NCBI GenBank assembly: GCA_026826555.1
Contig: JAKSZT010053764.1
Span: 18,237,533 to 18,301,532 of the forward strand
Length of the DNA: 64,000 nt
DNA from: Tolypeutes matacus
Lineage: Eukaryota; Chordata; Mammalia; Cingulata; Chlamyphoridae
Direction: 5' to 3'
Within the stretch, counting starts at the first letter, position 1. Every line of letters begins with the position of its first letter. The position numbers and the translations under genes were made by a program. This document shows, in pieces, positions 37,086 to 50,045 of the stretch. Under the pieces are notes generated by a model. It had not been told where the DNA came from and did not search any database. It was given only the letters and a program-made list of their open reading frames with translations.

Positions 37086-37699
37086 AGGTTTATCTCAGCA
37101 AATCTAGGAGCCCCACCATCATTGTTACCAGCCCATGTGTCCCATTCCAATTTTCAGGATCCTATTCCTTCCCAACCAATGCTATCACCATAACAGCAGA
37201 CAACCTGCAGGGAATTCAGTTTATGTTGTAATTCAGCCACTTCCACTATAAGACTCCAGGTCTGGTTTTTCTAAATTTCAAGTCTGCAGCTACAAGAAAT
37301 AATAGTTTCTTTCCGGGCATACACATAAACTTATGTGTTTCATGTGGCACTTGAACTGGGAATTTGAAACCTTGAGCTCACCTCTTTGTTTAACAACTAT
37401 ATCCAGCATATTTAGGAACAACCAGCCAACATCATTATACTTTTTAACTCCATGAAACCTTGATGAAGTATCAAATACACTGTCACCCAGAGCCTTGCCT
37501 CTTAAAAACACTTGGGTAGTAGTGTCCAATGGTGATATTGTACATATCTCTATTGTTATTTCACCCCAGAGACTATCAGTGCCATCTTGATCATTGGAAA
37601 TAGAGTCATTAGTGGCTTTTAATTCTAATTAGAAAATTAATTAGAGATTAAAGTAGAGAATTCCAAAAACCCCAGGACAAACTCAGAAATCTCATCCTT

Positions 37700-38079
37700 A
37701 GGATTTACTATAGGAATTGGCTCACATGACCAGGGGGATGGGCAAGTCTAAATTCCACAGAGCAGGCCACAGGTTGGGAACTCCAAAGAAGGTTCCAATG
37801 AATTCCCCAGGAGAAGCTGGCTAACTGAATTAGAAATAGAAATTCTTTCTGACTGCTGTTCTCCCTTTCAGGCATTCATCATATTGGATGAGACATCTCT
37901 CATTGCTGAAGACAGTCTCCTTTGTTGATTGTAGATGTAATCAGCCATGGATGCAATCAACTTACTAATGATTTCAATCCATGAAATATCTTCACAGCAA
38001 CATTCAGGCCAGTGTTTGCTTGACCAAACAACTGGACACCATAACCTAGCCAAGGTGACACATGAACTTAACCATCACA
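37700..38079 (-). repeat. ERVL 5' LTR
   Basis: This is homologous to the 3' LTR from 'tactataggaattggctcac' through 'ccaaggtgacacatgaactt', and its minus-strand start is TGTGATGG. Its last bases before the internal region (about 37690-37706) do not align with the other copies. I therefore could not place the primer-binding site. Confidence 0.8.
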
Positions 38080-39654
38080 CCCTCCATGCTAATTCATACA
38101 GAGCCAAGACATTGTGTGCTCTATGTATATTTTTATTAAAAGGTGTTTTGTAAAAGACATACTTTGCAAAGATTAATAACACGCTTTTTCAAATTTCCTT
38201 GCCTAGTGAATGACCCTGGAACCAAAGGTCACTTTTGTTGACTCTGTACCCACTTCATACATTCATATTGCCTTCATTAGTGAGGTGGATAAGGTGTTGT
38301 TTCTTTTAATGTTTGAATGCTGGTAGCACTTATGAGTCTCTGTTTAGGTGGCATCTCCAAGGCAACTTCTTAGTACCTCTTAGTCCTTTATTTCAGATGT
38401 AAACATAAGCACAATTCTTTCCAGTCATATAAGCTTGTCCTTTGGTCTTTTCTTTCTCTTTAGGACGATTCTCTTGCCCAGACAAGCTTCAGAATTTTGC
38501 CTGGATTAGTTGTCCAAAAGTTCATATTTGCACATTTTGTTTTGGTACTAATGGATAATTTTTTTAAATGCTCTATTCATTCCTGATTGTTAGAATGCCA
38601 TGGGAATTCCTAGAACAGCATTTTCACAACCTTCCTGTTTCCAGGCCCACCAAGGAGAGATGGAGTTCAGTTCAGCAAATGTTTATGGGACACCCACTAT
38701 GTGCCAGGCAACCATAAATGTCATTTAATCAATGCACTGCAATATGTGCAATACAAGGCACCTAGATCACTCAGAGGAAGGTGTCAGAAAAGGGTTCAGA
38801 GAGGTGACGCTTGAAAAGGGTTTTGAAGATCAGCAGTTCGCTGGGCAGCAGAGTGGGAGGTACAGAAAATGGAATGGAAGAGGTGGAAACATGGAGCTCT
38901 AACTGCTGGGATTATATTGAGCTGCTTGTTCAGAACACCAAAATAACATTCACTTTAAAAAGTCCGATTTGCCCATGTACTGGTAAAAAGGGAAATGATG
39001 ACAGAGTACTGTGGAGTTATGTTTGTTCACACAGTCTTTCCGAGGGAAGGGGAGCTTGAATAGCAAGAGAAGAAAATGAAAAACCCTCAGGCTAGCTGCC
39101 ACACAGGCAGGAGCCCTTTCAGCTTTATTTTTTAAAAATTTAAAATGTGCCCTACCCGGGAGCTCCCTCCCCAGAGAGGTGCACGCCCCACCTTGCACTG
39201 CCCTTAACTAGTGGCAGAGGGCACTTCACCCGAGCACTGGACTCTGTTGTCATCTGTTGTCTTAGTACCTGCAAGCCAACATTTCCACTGGATTCTTTGT
39301 GCATTTTTTATGTCCTCCAAGGAACCTGTTGCCACACTGAACTGCCTGCCTGCCTGTCCAAATGCCCTCCTGAGGATTTTGTTGCTGCTCTGGGTAGAAG
39401 GTTTCACAGGGTTTTTTTGGTTTGAGGTTTGAATGTTTGTTTTCATCCACAGTTAGATTTAATCAATGTTCCCATTTTGCCATATTTGTTTCAGAACTTT
39501 TTTTTTCCAAATAAGTAAAGCTGGTGTATGTCATTCCCATGCAAGTTTTTATAATTTATCTATGTAACTATATAATATCATGAGTCTTGAGAAAAATATA
39601 ACTCTTTTAGTTAAACATAGAATAAACCAATATTTTAAAAAATTGATTGTGTTA
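38080..39654. other. GLIS3 intron, mostly single-copy
   Basis: This is intronic sequence with an L2/MIR-like patch at about 38670-38730 ('ccactatgtgccaggcaa'). Overlapping open frames at 39147-39450 have no domain and are taken as chance. Confidence 0.5.
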
Positions 39655-39850
39655 ACATATATATATATATAATATGCATATATATAACAAAATTTATCAT
39701 TTTAACCATTTTTAAATGTACAATTCAGTGGAATTAAATATATTTACAATGTTGTGCTACCATCACCTACCATCAGAGGTTTTGAATGGTCTGTCCCCAT
39801 CCTATATTTTCCCAAAGACCCTGTTATTTTCAATACATATTTTTGCAGAG
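39655..39850 (-). repeat. L1M LINE 3' fragment with TA repeat
   Basis: A (TA)n stretch at about 39656-39690 precedes the reverse complement of an L1MA/MB-type 3' end: 'accatttttaaatgtacaat', 'tcagtggaatta' and 'tgtgctaccatcacc'. Confidence 0.75.
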
Positions 39851-42299
39851 CACAAGATTCTGGGGATTTATTTATCATGTTATAGCAACAATGCAATGCA
39901 TGGGTTTACTCTTCTCCCAGGACAAGTAAACAGTGAGGACTATCCCACTCAGTCAGCAGTTCCCCAGCCTACTCCCATCTTTCTGCTTTGACATCTTTAA
40001 TGGGTAGCTTCCATCCCCCTGGTTGCAGGGTGAATGCTGATTTTCTACCTATCTTGGCCAAGTGTCAGTCAGAGAGGAGGGATAAGGCTCAAGGACAAGA
40101 GAACCCCTTTCAGTCAGAATGTAGTCACAGGCTATCCTCAGCAGGAAGGGAGTGTGGGAAGATGGGTATGTTAGTGCATTGCCCTGCCTATCAAAAGCGG
40201 ACTTCTGCTCGTGTTGGTTGTATAGGCACACTGCAGGGTCTGCCAGATGCTCTCTGGGATGGCTTCCTAAATGGTAAAATGGAACTCATAGTACCTATCT
40301 CCCAGACAGATTCATTCACAAGGCCTCTTGGAAATCAGTGGTAGAGCCTGGTGGCCTCTGTTTCTGCATTCTGCCCCATTTTATGGCCCCTATCCTCTTA
40401 GATTTCTAGGCTTTCCAGGGCTTGCTCTTATTTTCGCCCCTCTTGAGTTTCCATTTGCCAACACAAAGATTTCCATCACCCATGGTTTCATCATTAGATT
40501 TCATTAGGAAAACACCATGGAGCTGCTGGCGTAGTCTGGGCTGTGTGATACCAACACAGCAGTGGTGGGAAGTGGGAGCCTTCTCTATTGGTCTCTCTCT
40601 TGTGGTTCCTAACCTGTCTTTCTCATGATTTAAAGCCTGCCCTGATTTTTGGCCCCGAAGAAGCAAATCTAGTCAGCTCCCAGACAATGGTGGCATTTTC
40701 CTACCTCAGTATGGAGCTGTAAGCTTGTCAGCCCAGATCAAATTGACTGCATCAGGGAACAAAGGGTTTCCATCCACCCACAGGCCTCCAGAACAAAACG
40801 TGGTGTAAATGGTTTGTCCTACCAAATGCCAAAGCATCTTGCAAGCTATAGAAATCTCAGAGCATTGGTAGCTAACTTCTTCCTCTTTCAGCTGTTTGCT
40901 TGATTGTGCAAGGGTGCTTTCCAGAAAGAGTCCTCTTGGTTATGGTGTGTCTGATCTCATTTCTGGGAGTTTTATTTGTGTGAAATGTTGGAAAGTTATT
41001 GTTTTTTAAGAGAAGTCTTAAAGACAATAAACATATTCCCCTCCCAAAGGAAATTTAGTTGCATCTGCATATGTGAGGTTGTGGACTAATAAAGTAGTAA
41101 GTCTAGAAGTTGTAATGCCAAGAATTTAAACATATATCACTACTTCTCCCTAAAATCTCAGGAAGACAAATAAGATTGATTATAAATCAAAAGTGTAATG
41201 GACTTCATGTAGAATGTTGTGATCTAGTCACAAAACAAGTGAGCCAACAAGCTGACTTTGTGTTGTTCTAATGTCAGCATCAGCAATCAAAATCAGAAAT
41301 AATTTTTGGTGTCAGCCATATGTTATCAATGCTTATATAGTACTAGGGATTGATGATTAGATTCAGGGAAATTCTTAATTACTCTTATATACTTAATTAT
41401 CATAAAATTACTGCAAGAACAATTTTACATAATTAGTACTTGATAAATTCTGACACTGTGTTAATTCTATAAAACAAAAGTTAAATTTAGGTGTGCATGT
41501 GGAGCACACTCAGCATTTCAACATGTTGAGTTTTGTGGGAGGGGTGTGAGATGGCCATCTTAACCAGAAAAGCTGTTTAAATGATTGGTCATGAAAATGA
41601 CTGAACTGTGAATAATCTACTTATATAATTAAGCATCTGCACATGCATGCACACACAGATTAAACCCATATATCAATAAGCATATTGAGAGATGACTGAA
41701 TCAGTTAACCATCACTAAATTTTACGTTTCCTCAGGACAAGGATTGTATCCTTCCACAATGCTTTGCACATAGTAAGTGTACAATGAGTGTTTTATAAAT
41801 ATGAATGAATAGAAAGAAAGGAAGAAGGAATGTAGGGATTTTTGTTCACAATTTCTTAAACTGAGTGGTAGAGCTGTTTATTTCCCTGCCCTTCTCTTTA
41901 GATACCCAGTACTTACCAACTGCCCAAGGCCTCTCCCTGGAGGAAACAAGGTAATCTAATGAGTCACTACAGCATCAGAGCAAATTAATGTAATAGAGTT
42001 TCTTCTCTGATTGTTTGCATTTTTAAAAGAGGATACCTGAGAAGCATTTGGTACTGAAGGTCTCGTAGTGAAATTTTGGGCAGTGGCAGCTCTATTGCAG
42101 AGGTATTTTGAGGCATTCCCAGTGGCTACAGATACAAATGCCTTGCTTTCAAAAACACTTTTCAATTTTCAAAGCATGTATATCCATTAGCTTACTTACT
42201 CCCCAGCTTGGTCATATTATATCAGAAAAGGAGATTACCAGAAGAGGAAACTGTGACTTGCCCAAGGTGATACAGGAAGGGAAACAGTGAATTGTAGAA
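39851..42299. other. GLIS3 intron, one L2 tail
   Basis: This is mostly unassigned intron. An L2 3' tail lies at about 41735-41820 ('aggacaaggattgtatcctt', 'tttgcacatagtaagtgtac', 'aatgaatag'). No gene is recognised, and 40000-40670 has chance open frames on both strands. Confidence 0.5.
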
Positions 42300-42510
42300 A
42301 AAAGTAGTGAAAAAAGAGTTTAGATTCAGTAAGGTCTGGATTGGAATCCTGGCTTCTGGGTTACAATTCTGGCTTCCACACTCAATTATGAGAAGTCATA
42401 CTATGTGTTGAATTTGAGCTTCCTGTCTATAATAGAGGGAGAGTGATACCTCTCTTCCAGAGAAATAATGCCTAGCACACAGTAGATGCTCAGTTAATTA
42501 TAATTAGAGC
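42300..42510 (+). repeat. MIR SINE
   Basis: This is a forward MIR with a diverged head and a clear tail, 'tgcctagcacacagtagatg' then 'ctcagttaatta'. A short internal duplication of 'tcctggcttctgggttacaattctgg' type lies around 42345-42375. Confidence 0.7.
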
Positions 42511-42539
42511 TATTATTTTTGTTGTTTTTATTTTTCTGC

Positions 42540-42745
42540 CATGTACCAGATAATGTATGCTCTGGATATATCCATATATGATAGGTTATTCAATCCTTAA
42601 AATAGCATTAAGAAATATAATATTCATATACTCTAGCCTCCCAGGTGAAGCTAAGTAAGAGGTTAATTACCTCGCCCCAACTCACATACTAGTGAGTATC
42701 AGGGCTGGTTTTATAAACCCAGTATGACCCAAAGCCCACACTCAT
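42540..42745 (-). repeat. MIR SINE
   Basis: This is a reverse MIR: 'catgtaccagataatgtatg', 'ggttattcaatccttaaaat', then 'agtgagtatcagggctgg'. It lies back to back with the forward MIR at 42300. Confidence 0.7.
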
Positions 42746-42954
42746 TCTACTCTATGATGGCACTTGTAGATACAGTCTATGGAAGTCATTAGATACTTGG
42801 GAATTAATTCTACACAAGCATAAGAGTAGAACCATTAAATATGGGGTTCTTTACAGGGATAAAATTCTACTGGCAGTACAAGTACTGTGGTTTGTAAGAC
42901 AATCAGCCACTTGTTCTCACATCTGTGGACACGGATTGCTGAAAAATTGGGGGT

Positions 42955-43165
42955 GTATTTCATGTGCCTGGCAGTGTGGTGAATGCTTTCCATACCCTTT
43001 TCATTTCCTCATAACAACACTGTGAAGAAAGCATTGTCTACTCCCATTTTAGAGATGAGGACTCTGACTCACTAAAATGGTAAGTAACGTGTCCAAGATG
43101 TCTTAATCTCGCAATGGTGGAGCGGGAAACTATGGCCAAGACCATTTGACTCCAGAGTCTAAGCT
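42955..43165 (-). repeat. MIR SINE
   Basis: This is a reverse MIR: 'gtgcctggcagtgtggtgaa', 'ttttagagatgaggactctg', and 'catttgactccagagtct' at the end. Confidence 0.75.
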
Positions 43166-43499
43166 CTTAGCCCCTGGATATGCTGCCATGAAGCCTTTGT
43201 TTGGGGCTGTCCCTGTAAGGAAGGGAGAACTCAGGCTCTTAAATGCCCCCAATGGGATCACCCCACGGGACACGTGCATCTACATGTGTGTCCCGTGTGC
43301 GGGTGTGCTCACATGTGTGCATGTACATGCCATCATGTACCCATCCTTGGTAAGGTGGGGAAAAATGTTTGGAAGCCTGATTACTATGTCAACAAGGCAG
43401 GTTACTAGATTCATAGCACAGTTGAATTTTTTAATTATAAAAGGAAAAGTTTACCTGTTCATTCTAAGAAATGCTTATAGTACTTAAACTTATAAAGCG
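43166..43499. other. GLIS3 intron with TG-rich patch
   Basis: An irregular GT/CA-rich patch with CACGTG-like and 'acatgtgtg' motifs lies at about 43265-43335. Nothing else is recognised. Confidence 0.45.
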
Positions 43500-44226
43500 T
43501 CACCTTTCAGCTTTACACTCACCTGATTCCATTGCCCAAAGGTAGCCACTATTAAGAGTTTGGTGAGTATCTTTAGACCTTTTAAAATGCCTATAGAAAT
43601 GTATACGTGTATATGTGCTTACATAGGCATGTATGTATATATTGTGCATGTCTCCACATGCCGTCTTATAAAAATGACCTCATGTTCTACATTTTCTTTT
43701 GTGACTTGCTTTTTTTTTAACATAACAAAATACGTGTTTTTGCTCTCCAGATCAATATGTATAGATCAACTCCTTTTTAAGTATATTTAGTACTCAAATG
43801 GGAATATGTCTTAATTTAAATTACTCCCTCTATTGAACATTTATTATTTCATTTTTTGCTTTTACTGACAGTGCAGTATTAACCATGCTTCTGTATGTAT
43901 GTCTGTGTATTCACACAACACTCTTACACACACATATATACCTTTGCTCACTTTCTCTTGGCAAGTTTTCTAAAAGAGAAACTGCTGGCTTAAGGGCTAT
44001 AGACATTTTAAAGTTGGAGAGCTACCGTCATATAATCCTCCACAAAGGCTTTACCAATTTAGACTCTCCAGCAGTGTGTTAGAGTGCCCAATTCCTCACA
44101 AGGGATATTATCAGTCATTTTAATTGTAACCAATTTGTAAGACAAAGATTGGTAATTTGTTTTTTCCTTGGTTCGTAATGTCATTGACTCTTACATATTT
44201 TCATTGAACACTAAAGGCACTTTTAA
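43500..44226. repeat. L1M LINE 3' region
   Basis: This is a long old L1M-type 3' segment: 'ccattgcccaaaggtagcca', 'tgtgacttgctttttttt', 'atcaatatgtatagatcaac' and 'actctccagcagtgtgttag'. The orientation is not assigned with confidence. Confidence 0.65.
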
Positions 44227-44238
44227 AAATAATAGGAT

Positions 44239-44423
44239 CAGGAAGCGGCTGTGGCTCAATCAGTAGGGCTCCCGTTTACCATATGGGAGGCCCCAGGTTC
44301 GGTTCCTGGGGCCTCCTGGTGAAGGCAAGCCCGCCCGCACGGCGTGGTTAGCTGACCCAGCGAGCACAAGCAGCAAGGGGGGGATAAATGAATAAATAAA
44401 TAAAATCTTTAAAATAAATAAAT
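44239..44423 (+). mobile_element. DAS SINE
   Basis: This is a forward full-length armadillo SINE: head 'ggaagcggctgtggctcaat', B-box-like 'ggttcggttcc', body 'gttagctgacccagcgagca' and tail of 'aaataaataaat' units. A 12-bp target-site duplication, aaataataggat, flanks it at 44227-44238 and 44424-44435. Confidence 0.92.
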
Positions 44424-44435
44424 AAATAATAGGAT

Positions 44436-47400
44436 GAAGTCACAAGTACTGCTATGTGGGTTTTTATAGTATTTCTTAAGTAGTTTGCCTGCTCTTTCAC
44501 CCTGCCAGTCAAGTTGTTTCATTTGCAGCATGACAGTTTGTTTTCATAATTAGAACTCAAAAATTAACTGAAGCAGAAGGAAAATATCCAAAAAAAAAGC
44601 CTCTATTTCATTGATTATTGGAACTTCTCTGTCAGTTAACTTAAAACACATATAGAAAAGTGCTTAGTGAATATTATTACAGATTTAATGCTTTTTTATT
44701 CTTTTGGGGAAATAAGAATGAAATTTTTCAGAAGCAATTATTCTGTCTTCTATCTGAAACTCATGATGTTTAGCCTCTAATGAATGGAGTTCTTAAAATC
44801 AAGTAAATACTTTTCTTATAATTCTATCTTAGGAGCTGCTCAGTTGGACTCTCAAGGGCCTACCATATTAATGGCAATCTGTACCTTGTAATTCTTGTAT
44901 TTTTAGCTGGAATTTTTCTTGTAAATATGATAAGCAGTTGGTGGTTTAGAAAAAAAAAAATTGAATAGCTGTGGGTGGAGTGTCCTTAAAATAAACAAGA
45001 AAACCCACCCCCATTCCAGGAACATCTAGATTACTGATAGTGAGACCACTGTGTCAATGAAACAGAACAACAAAAACAATAAAATGCCATAACTGGCTTG
45101 GTCTGTCCCCATTCTGATCATCTGTGCTCAACACTATGTTGCAAAACAATCCCAGTTTCTTTAGAATTTCTAGTTGATTTACTTAAAATTGTGAGTACTC
45201 CTTCTGATCACAAGAATTTCCTTCCTCTAGCCAGATTGTTCTGACTAAACTCTATTTCATTTTTTTTACGAGGTCTTTGAGAACCAGACCTTAAGATGCA
45301 GGTCTGTTGAAGTAAAAACATTCAGACATTTTTCTAGATCATTTAAGCAAAACCACCAACCCTTCCCTTCTCACATTTCCTTTACCAAACCCAACTTCAT
45401 ATCACATATCCAAAAACAAAACCTTTGCCTCAAGTTCTTAAATTTCCTCGTTATTATGACAAAATGATTCCAGGGATCTGAGTTAGACAAGTCATTACCC
45501 AAGGTCCTTTGCATCTGTGCCTGTCAGCTGATTCGGTGTTTTTATCAATACCAATAAAGTCGGTGTCACTACCTTACATTTATATTATATGTTTTATAAA
45601 TTGCTCTTACATACATATTTATTAGCACCTAATATCAGTGCTTGGCAACTAAATAGAAACTGCTCAATAAACTATTCATTGAATAAATATCTGAATCCTC
45701 ATTATAACCTTGTGAGGAGAGTAGGAAAATATTTTACCTTTATTTAGGGATGATACTCACAGTAGTTAGACCTTGGAATGGTTTCCTAAGAGAGGCCAGG
45801 GTATCCTGTAGGTGAGTTTAGTTGCTTAATTCTCCTGTCTACTCTTTTTTTCTCTCCTCAGATTGGGAGGCCTCTCTGATATCTAGTAGTAAAGGGTGAC
45901 TCAGAGCAGCAAAAGCCTCCAGGGTCACTGGAGAGGGCCAATCATGTTTTTATTACCTTTGTTTCTTCTTCCATTAAAAAAAAATCAGTGACAGGAAGAG
46001 AAATCACTTTATTTTCCGAAACTCACATGGGTTATTGTGTGTAAGATTCATAGATCAATATTTTTGAACCAGTTTTTATCTTTCTTACTATCAACATTTT
46101 CACCAAAGGCTCCAGCTGTGGATATCATCCACTTATTCACTTATTCATTCTCAGATATTCAGCTCCTACTATCCTTCATGTCCAGTTCTGGGTACTAGGG
46201 CTACATCAATAGAAAACAAACTGACAAAAGTCCCTGCCTGTCCTGAACTTCTATCCAAGGGGTATCAGTGGTATGCAATATTATTTAGTAGGGTCTGATC
46301 TTGGCAAACAAATCCTTTGCACTCTGCAGTCAGAGAATGTTCCTCATGGTCCATGTGTAGGCAGGGAATCATGTCACCTATTTGTTCCCTTTAACAACAC
46401 ATTTTGAGATGAGTAATACATATTTTAAAATCAGTTTAGTGTGCAGTGAAATGAGATGAAGCAGGAAACCTCACATGCCCATCAGAGTGTGCACCAGTGG
46501 CAGTGGGAGGAAGTCTGCCTAACCAGAGAGGTAGAGAGTGACAAGGAGTCATAGGTTGGGTTGTCCAGATGAATAGTCACTGTCCACAAAGTCTGACCAG
46601 GTAGAAAGGCAAGTTTCTTGGCAGCCAGAAGCAATGAGGTGACAAAGATGCTGAGAGCCAAGGATATACAAGTTCAAGTATCATACATGCAATGGCCACG
46701 CTCCTATCTCAAATCCTCTTACAGAGATTTCAGGATTCATCACTTCAAGCCCAGATTTAACCACAACATGACATTCTAGGCAGTAGGATTTTAGGAGGCC
46801 TAGAAGCACCTAACAGGGACTTAGCTGTAAGGTAGAAGCTCAGGAGGGAAAATGGCCAAGCCATTGGAGCACAGGCAAGAGTGAGGTGGGTCCCACCTTC
46901 AGAAGGCTTAGAGTGCTGGCAAATTGTATTATCACAGACCTGGATTCAGAGAAGCAAGAGGTCACCTAGATGGAACAGACATGATGTGGGAGTTTGTTAC
47001 AGCTGGACAACAGAATTCTAGACCACAAGATGAGTATGGACCAACAGTGAGAGAGAGATTTCTGAGTCACTCAAATGGAGTCCATGATTTCACCTTGACC
47101 AAAACCTTACATGTGACAGAAAGGCACTGGCAGTGGGAGCCATGCAGATCATTTTAGCCCATATATGCCGAGAGTATCATCTCTCATCTGTCATTGAATG
47201 ACTTTTTGTCATTCAAAAGTTAATCTCAGTTTATCCCCAAGAACTCCAGGGTCCGGCAGAAAGAGCTGGGGGTCAGCTAGCCTAGGGCAGAGTGAGGGAA
47301 TGAGATGCCCATAGGAAGAGTTCTCCTTCCCCATTTCAAATGAAATCAGTACCACTCTGTTTTTTCCTATCTGGATTTCATTTGGAAAATATTCAAATGC

Positions 47401-47436
47401 TTGAAAATCACTGTTTCAAAGTAAAGATGTTCATTA
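44436..47436. other. GLIS3 intron with scattered old repeats
   Basis: This is AT-rich intron. A MIR-like patch lies at about 45625-45780 and an antisense L2 piece at about 46130-46260 ('gggtactagggctacatcaa', 'aagtccctgcctgtcctg'). The rest is unassigned, and the open frame at 46924-47157 has no domain. Confidence 0.5.
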
Positions 47437-47571
47437 GAACCTCTCAAACTTCAGTGTAAGAAACACTTACTCAGCACACGGACTCCCCAGAGATACTGAT
47501 ACAGGAGGGGTGTGGTAGAGCCTGGAAATGTGCAGCAGATGCTGGTGGCACCCACTTTAAGAATCATTGGC
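47437..47571 (-). repeat. MER20-like hAT-Charlie remnant
   Basis: It shows 'aacctctcaaacttcagtgt', 'ccccagagatactgatacag' and 'actttaagaatcattgg', consistent with a reverse-oriented MER20-type element. Confidence 0.6.
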
Positions 47572-49384
47572 CTAGACCCCACGTGTAGGACTCAGGGCCC
47601 CTCCCCTGGGTTCATCAGTCCAGGATAATCAAAAGGAAGCAATTTGCCAGTGACTGAGGAGGTAAATAATTTTCCATTTACCTCCTGGAGAAATCCTGTG
47701 AATGCTTCACAACCTAAAGGCTATAGGAAACCAGGACAGATTTCAAAGGATGTCAGGGAGTACTGGAGCAAACTGAGATGCAGCAGCAGTTCCTTGTGGT
47801 AACACTCCTGTAAGTCCCTGTCTGGAGTCTTCTCCGCCAAACATTTTTTTAAAGCAAAGCTTGCTTGGAAGGAAAATGGAAAATAGGATTAAACCTTCCT
47901 TTTTTGTCATATTTTATTTGTTCTGCTTTAAGCCCAAGTACCCCTGAGTTAAATGGTTGCTTGTGAGCGTCTCTGGCTGAAGAGCCTGGCACAACTATGG
48001 TATAGAGTCACCTTAGTAGACAGAGGTGATAGGATAATACATAATACCAGGCTTATCATGAGACAAAATGGACTAGCATTTTCAGTGTGTTTTACACTTT
48101 ACAAGTTACTTTCAAACTTATTATTTCATTTGATTGTTGCAGCCACCGGTGGGGATACTGTGGACACTTAGAAAAATCACCAACTGTTTCATATCCACCT
48201 TGAACAGTGAGCAAAAAATTCCCTTCACACTGCCATCCAGATATGGACTATCCAAATCCCCCATCCTCCGTTCAGGGTCTTACATGTGTCCAGGCTTTTG
48301 GGGTCATAGGGAGTTGGCAGGTAATGGCTTGTGAGTGGCAGCTCATGGGCAACTGAACACTGTCACCTTCCATTCCACTTCCTACCCTTCTTCTCTTTCT
48401 ACTTCAAGGATTCTGCTGCCACTTAAGTATTTTTCCTCCTTTATACATAGGGAGTCATAGACTCAAAGAACCTATGATTTCCTTAAGGCCACACAGCTAA
48501 GAAATGGCAGAGCTGGCTTTCAAATCCAACAGACTCCTCCTGGATTTTGAGAGTCTCTCTTTTATGTAATTTCCAAATGTGCATTATCACCATCAGGATT
48601 CACTGAACCATTTTACTATATCTGTATATATCCACACATGCAATTACTGAGACACAGTGCAATTAGTTTGCTTTGGCAGCTTATCATTTTCAGAATTTAG
48701 AAGCCATAGGCCACCATGCATTAGGGTTTTGGGTGGGTTGGAGGTATTTCAATGAAAATTGATTGTTTTACATATGCCTTCCTCACTCTACTTTTCCCCA
48801 TTTCTCTGTTGACCCTTTCAGTAACACATTCTCCCCACCCCTATCCCTTTATTTGAATCCTTTCCAGATATAGGAAGCAGGCCCTCCCTTTATCCCCTTC
48901 CTCCACCCCGGGAAGTGCATATACAAGGTGGAGAGCAGGTTGTAGCTCCCAAGGATAGGCGTTGTTACCAGCTTGCTACAAACCAGGTGAGGTGCTGTGA
49001 GAGTGCAGGAGAGCACCCAGAGTGAGTATTCCGGTTGCATCTTGTGGCCTGTAAGCTGTGAGCAGAAGCTGTAGATGAAAATATCCTGTCTTTTTCGAAT
49101 CAGGCAGACTCTTCTGACCAGAAGCCCTCATGCTGCAGCCCATCTGTTCAAAGGCATGGGGACTGAGCATTTGCTCCCATGTCACAGAGTTCCTTCAATA
49201 GCAGTTTGCCCAAATGGAATTTTAAGAGTTATTATTTCCATTATCTTCCTCTTTCTTAGTACAGTAGTTGCTTAAATGTCAGTTGTAAATAGCTCGTTCA
49301 GTTCTCAGCCCGAAAAAAAAATCTGTCTTCCTTGCACAGTCTGTGAGCTGTTCCTGCAGCTTCCCCATTTATAGACTCTGTATT
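47572..49384. other. GLIS3 intron with MIR fragments
   Basis: MIR-type sequence appears at about 48085-48150 and as a reverse fragment at about 48475-48535 ('aaggccacacagctaagaaa'). The rest is unassigned. Confidence 0.5.
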
Positions 49385-49399
49385 AAAATGAAGAGTCAG

Positions 49400-49581
49400 G
49401 GAAGCGGCTGTGGCTCAATCAGTAGGGCTCCCGTTTACCATATGGGAGGCCCCGGGATCGGTTCCCGGGGCCTCCTAGTGAAGGCAGGTCCGCCCGCACG
49501 GCGTGGTTAGCTGACCCAGTGAGCACAAGCAGCAAGGGGGGGATAAATGAATAAATAAATAAAATCTTTAAAAAAAAAAAA
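49400..49581 (+). mobile_element. DAS SINE
   Basis: This is a forward full-length armadillo SINE, very like the copy at 44239, ending in an A-rich tail. A perfect 15-bp target-site duplication, aaaatgaagagtcag, brackets it at 49385-49399 and 49582-49596. Confidence 0.94.
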
Positions 49582-49834
49582 AAAATGAAGAGTCAGTTTC
49601 TCTACCTCTTCCACGAAGGAAGCTTTGTAGAGTTCTGACTCAAATGAGGACCCAGATGACGTTGATGGCCAAGACAAGGAGCCAAGTTGAGAAATGACAA
49701 CCAATATGTAGAGATTTCACTTTTAAAGCAGCATCATAATATACTCAGGAGTAGTGGGTTATGTGTGAAAATTTGCTTAAGAAAACCTTGTGTGCTACAC
49801 AAAACCTATAAATATTTCTAAGCTTATTCAATGA

Positions 49835-50045
49835 TAATAATAATTGCTACTATTTACTGAGGGTCTACTACATGCCAGCTAATGACCTAAATGGCTTTGT
49901 AAACACTGTCATATAGAATCTTTTCCACAACCCTAGAAAACAGGTATTATTTTAAAAGCAATGAGGTTCAAGAGAAAAAGTAATGTATCCAAAGACACAC
50001 AGTTGGTTAGTGGGTCATCTAGAGTTCAAACCCAGATTCAAATTG
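49835..50045 (-). repeat. MIR SINE
   Basis: This is a reverse MIR, nearly complete: 'tactatttactgagggtcta', 'ctacatgccagctaatgacc', 'aaagacacacagttggttag' and 'agttcaaacccagattc'. Confidence 0.85.

Larger units (their letters stand above)
31855..38079 (-). mobile_element. Endogenous retrovirus ERVL provirus, degraded
   Basis: This is a nearly complete class III (ERVL) provirus, antisense to GLIS3 inside its second-to-last large intron. On the minus strand the order is: 5' LTR (about 37700-38079), gag-like (about 37085-36028), protease-like (about 35745-35485), reverse transcriptase (35477-35032), RNase H (about 34324-33990), integrase (33733-33170), dUTPase (about 32990-32770) and 3' LTR (about 31855-32256). 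A dUTPase after integrase and the absence of an env frame are hallmarks of ERVL. All reading frames are broken by stops and frameshifts, and the two LTRs have diverged visibly and differ by an indel. It is an old, coding-dead insertion. Confidence 0.9.

Noticed and set aside
31855..38079. Functional retroviral genes
   Set aside because: Every coding segment is interrupted by stops or frameshifts, the RT box is altered and the integrase spacing is short, so these are annotated as remnants.
44239..44320. tRNA gene at the SINE head
   Set aside because: The A/B-box-like blocks are those of a tRNA-derived SINE with long body, tail and target-site duplications, and a cloverleaf is not supported.
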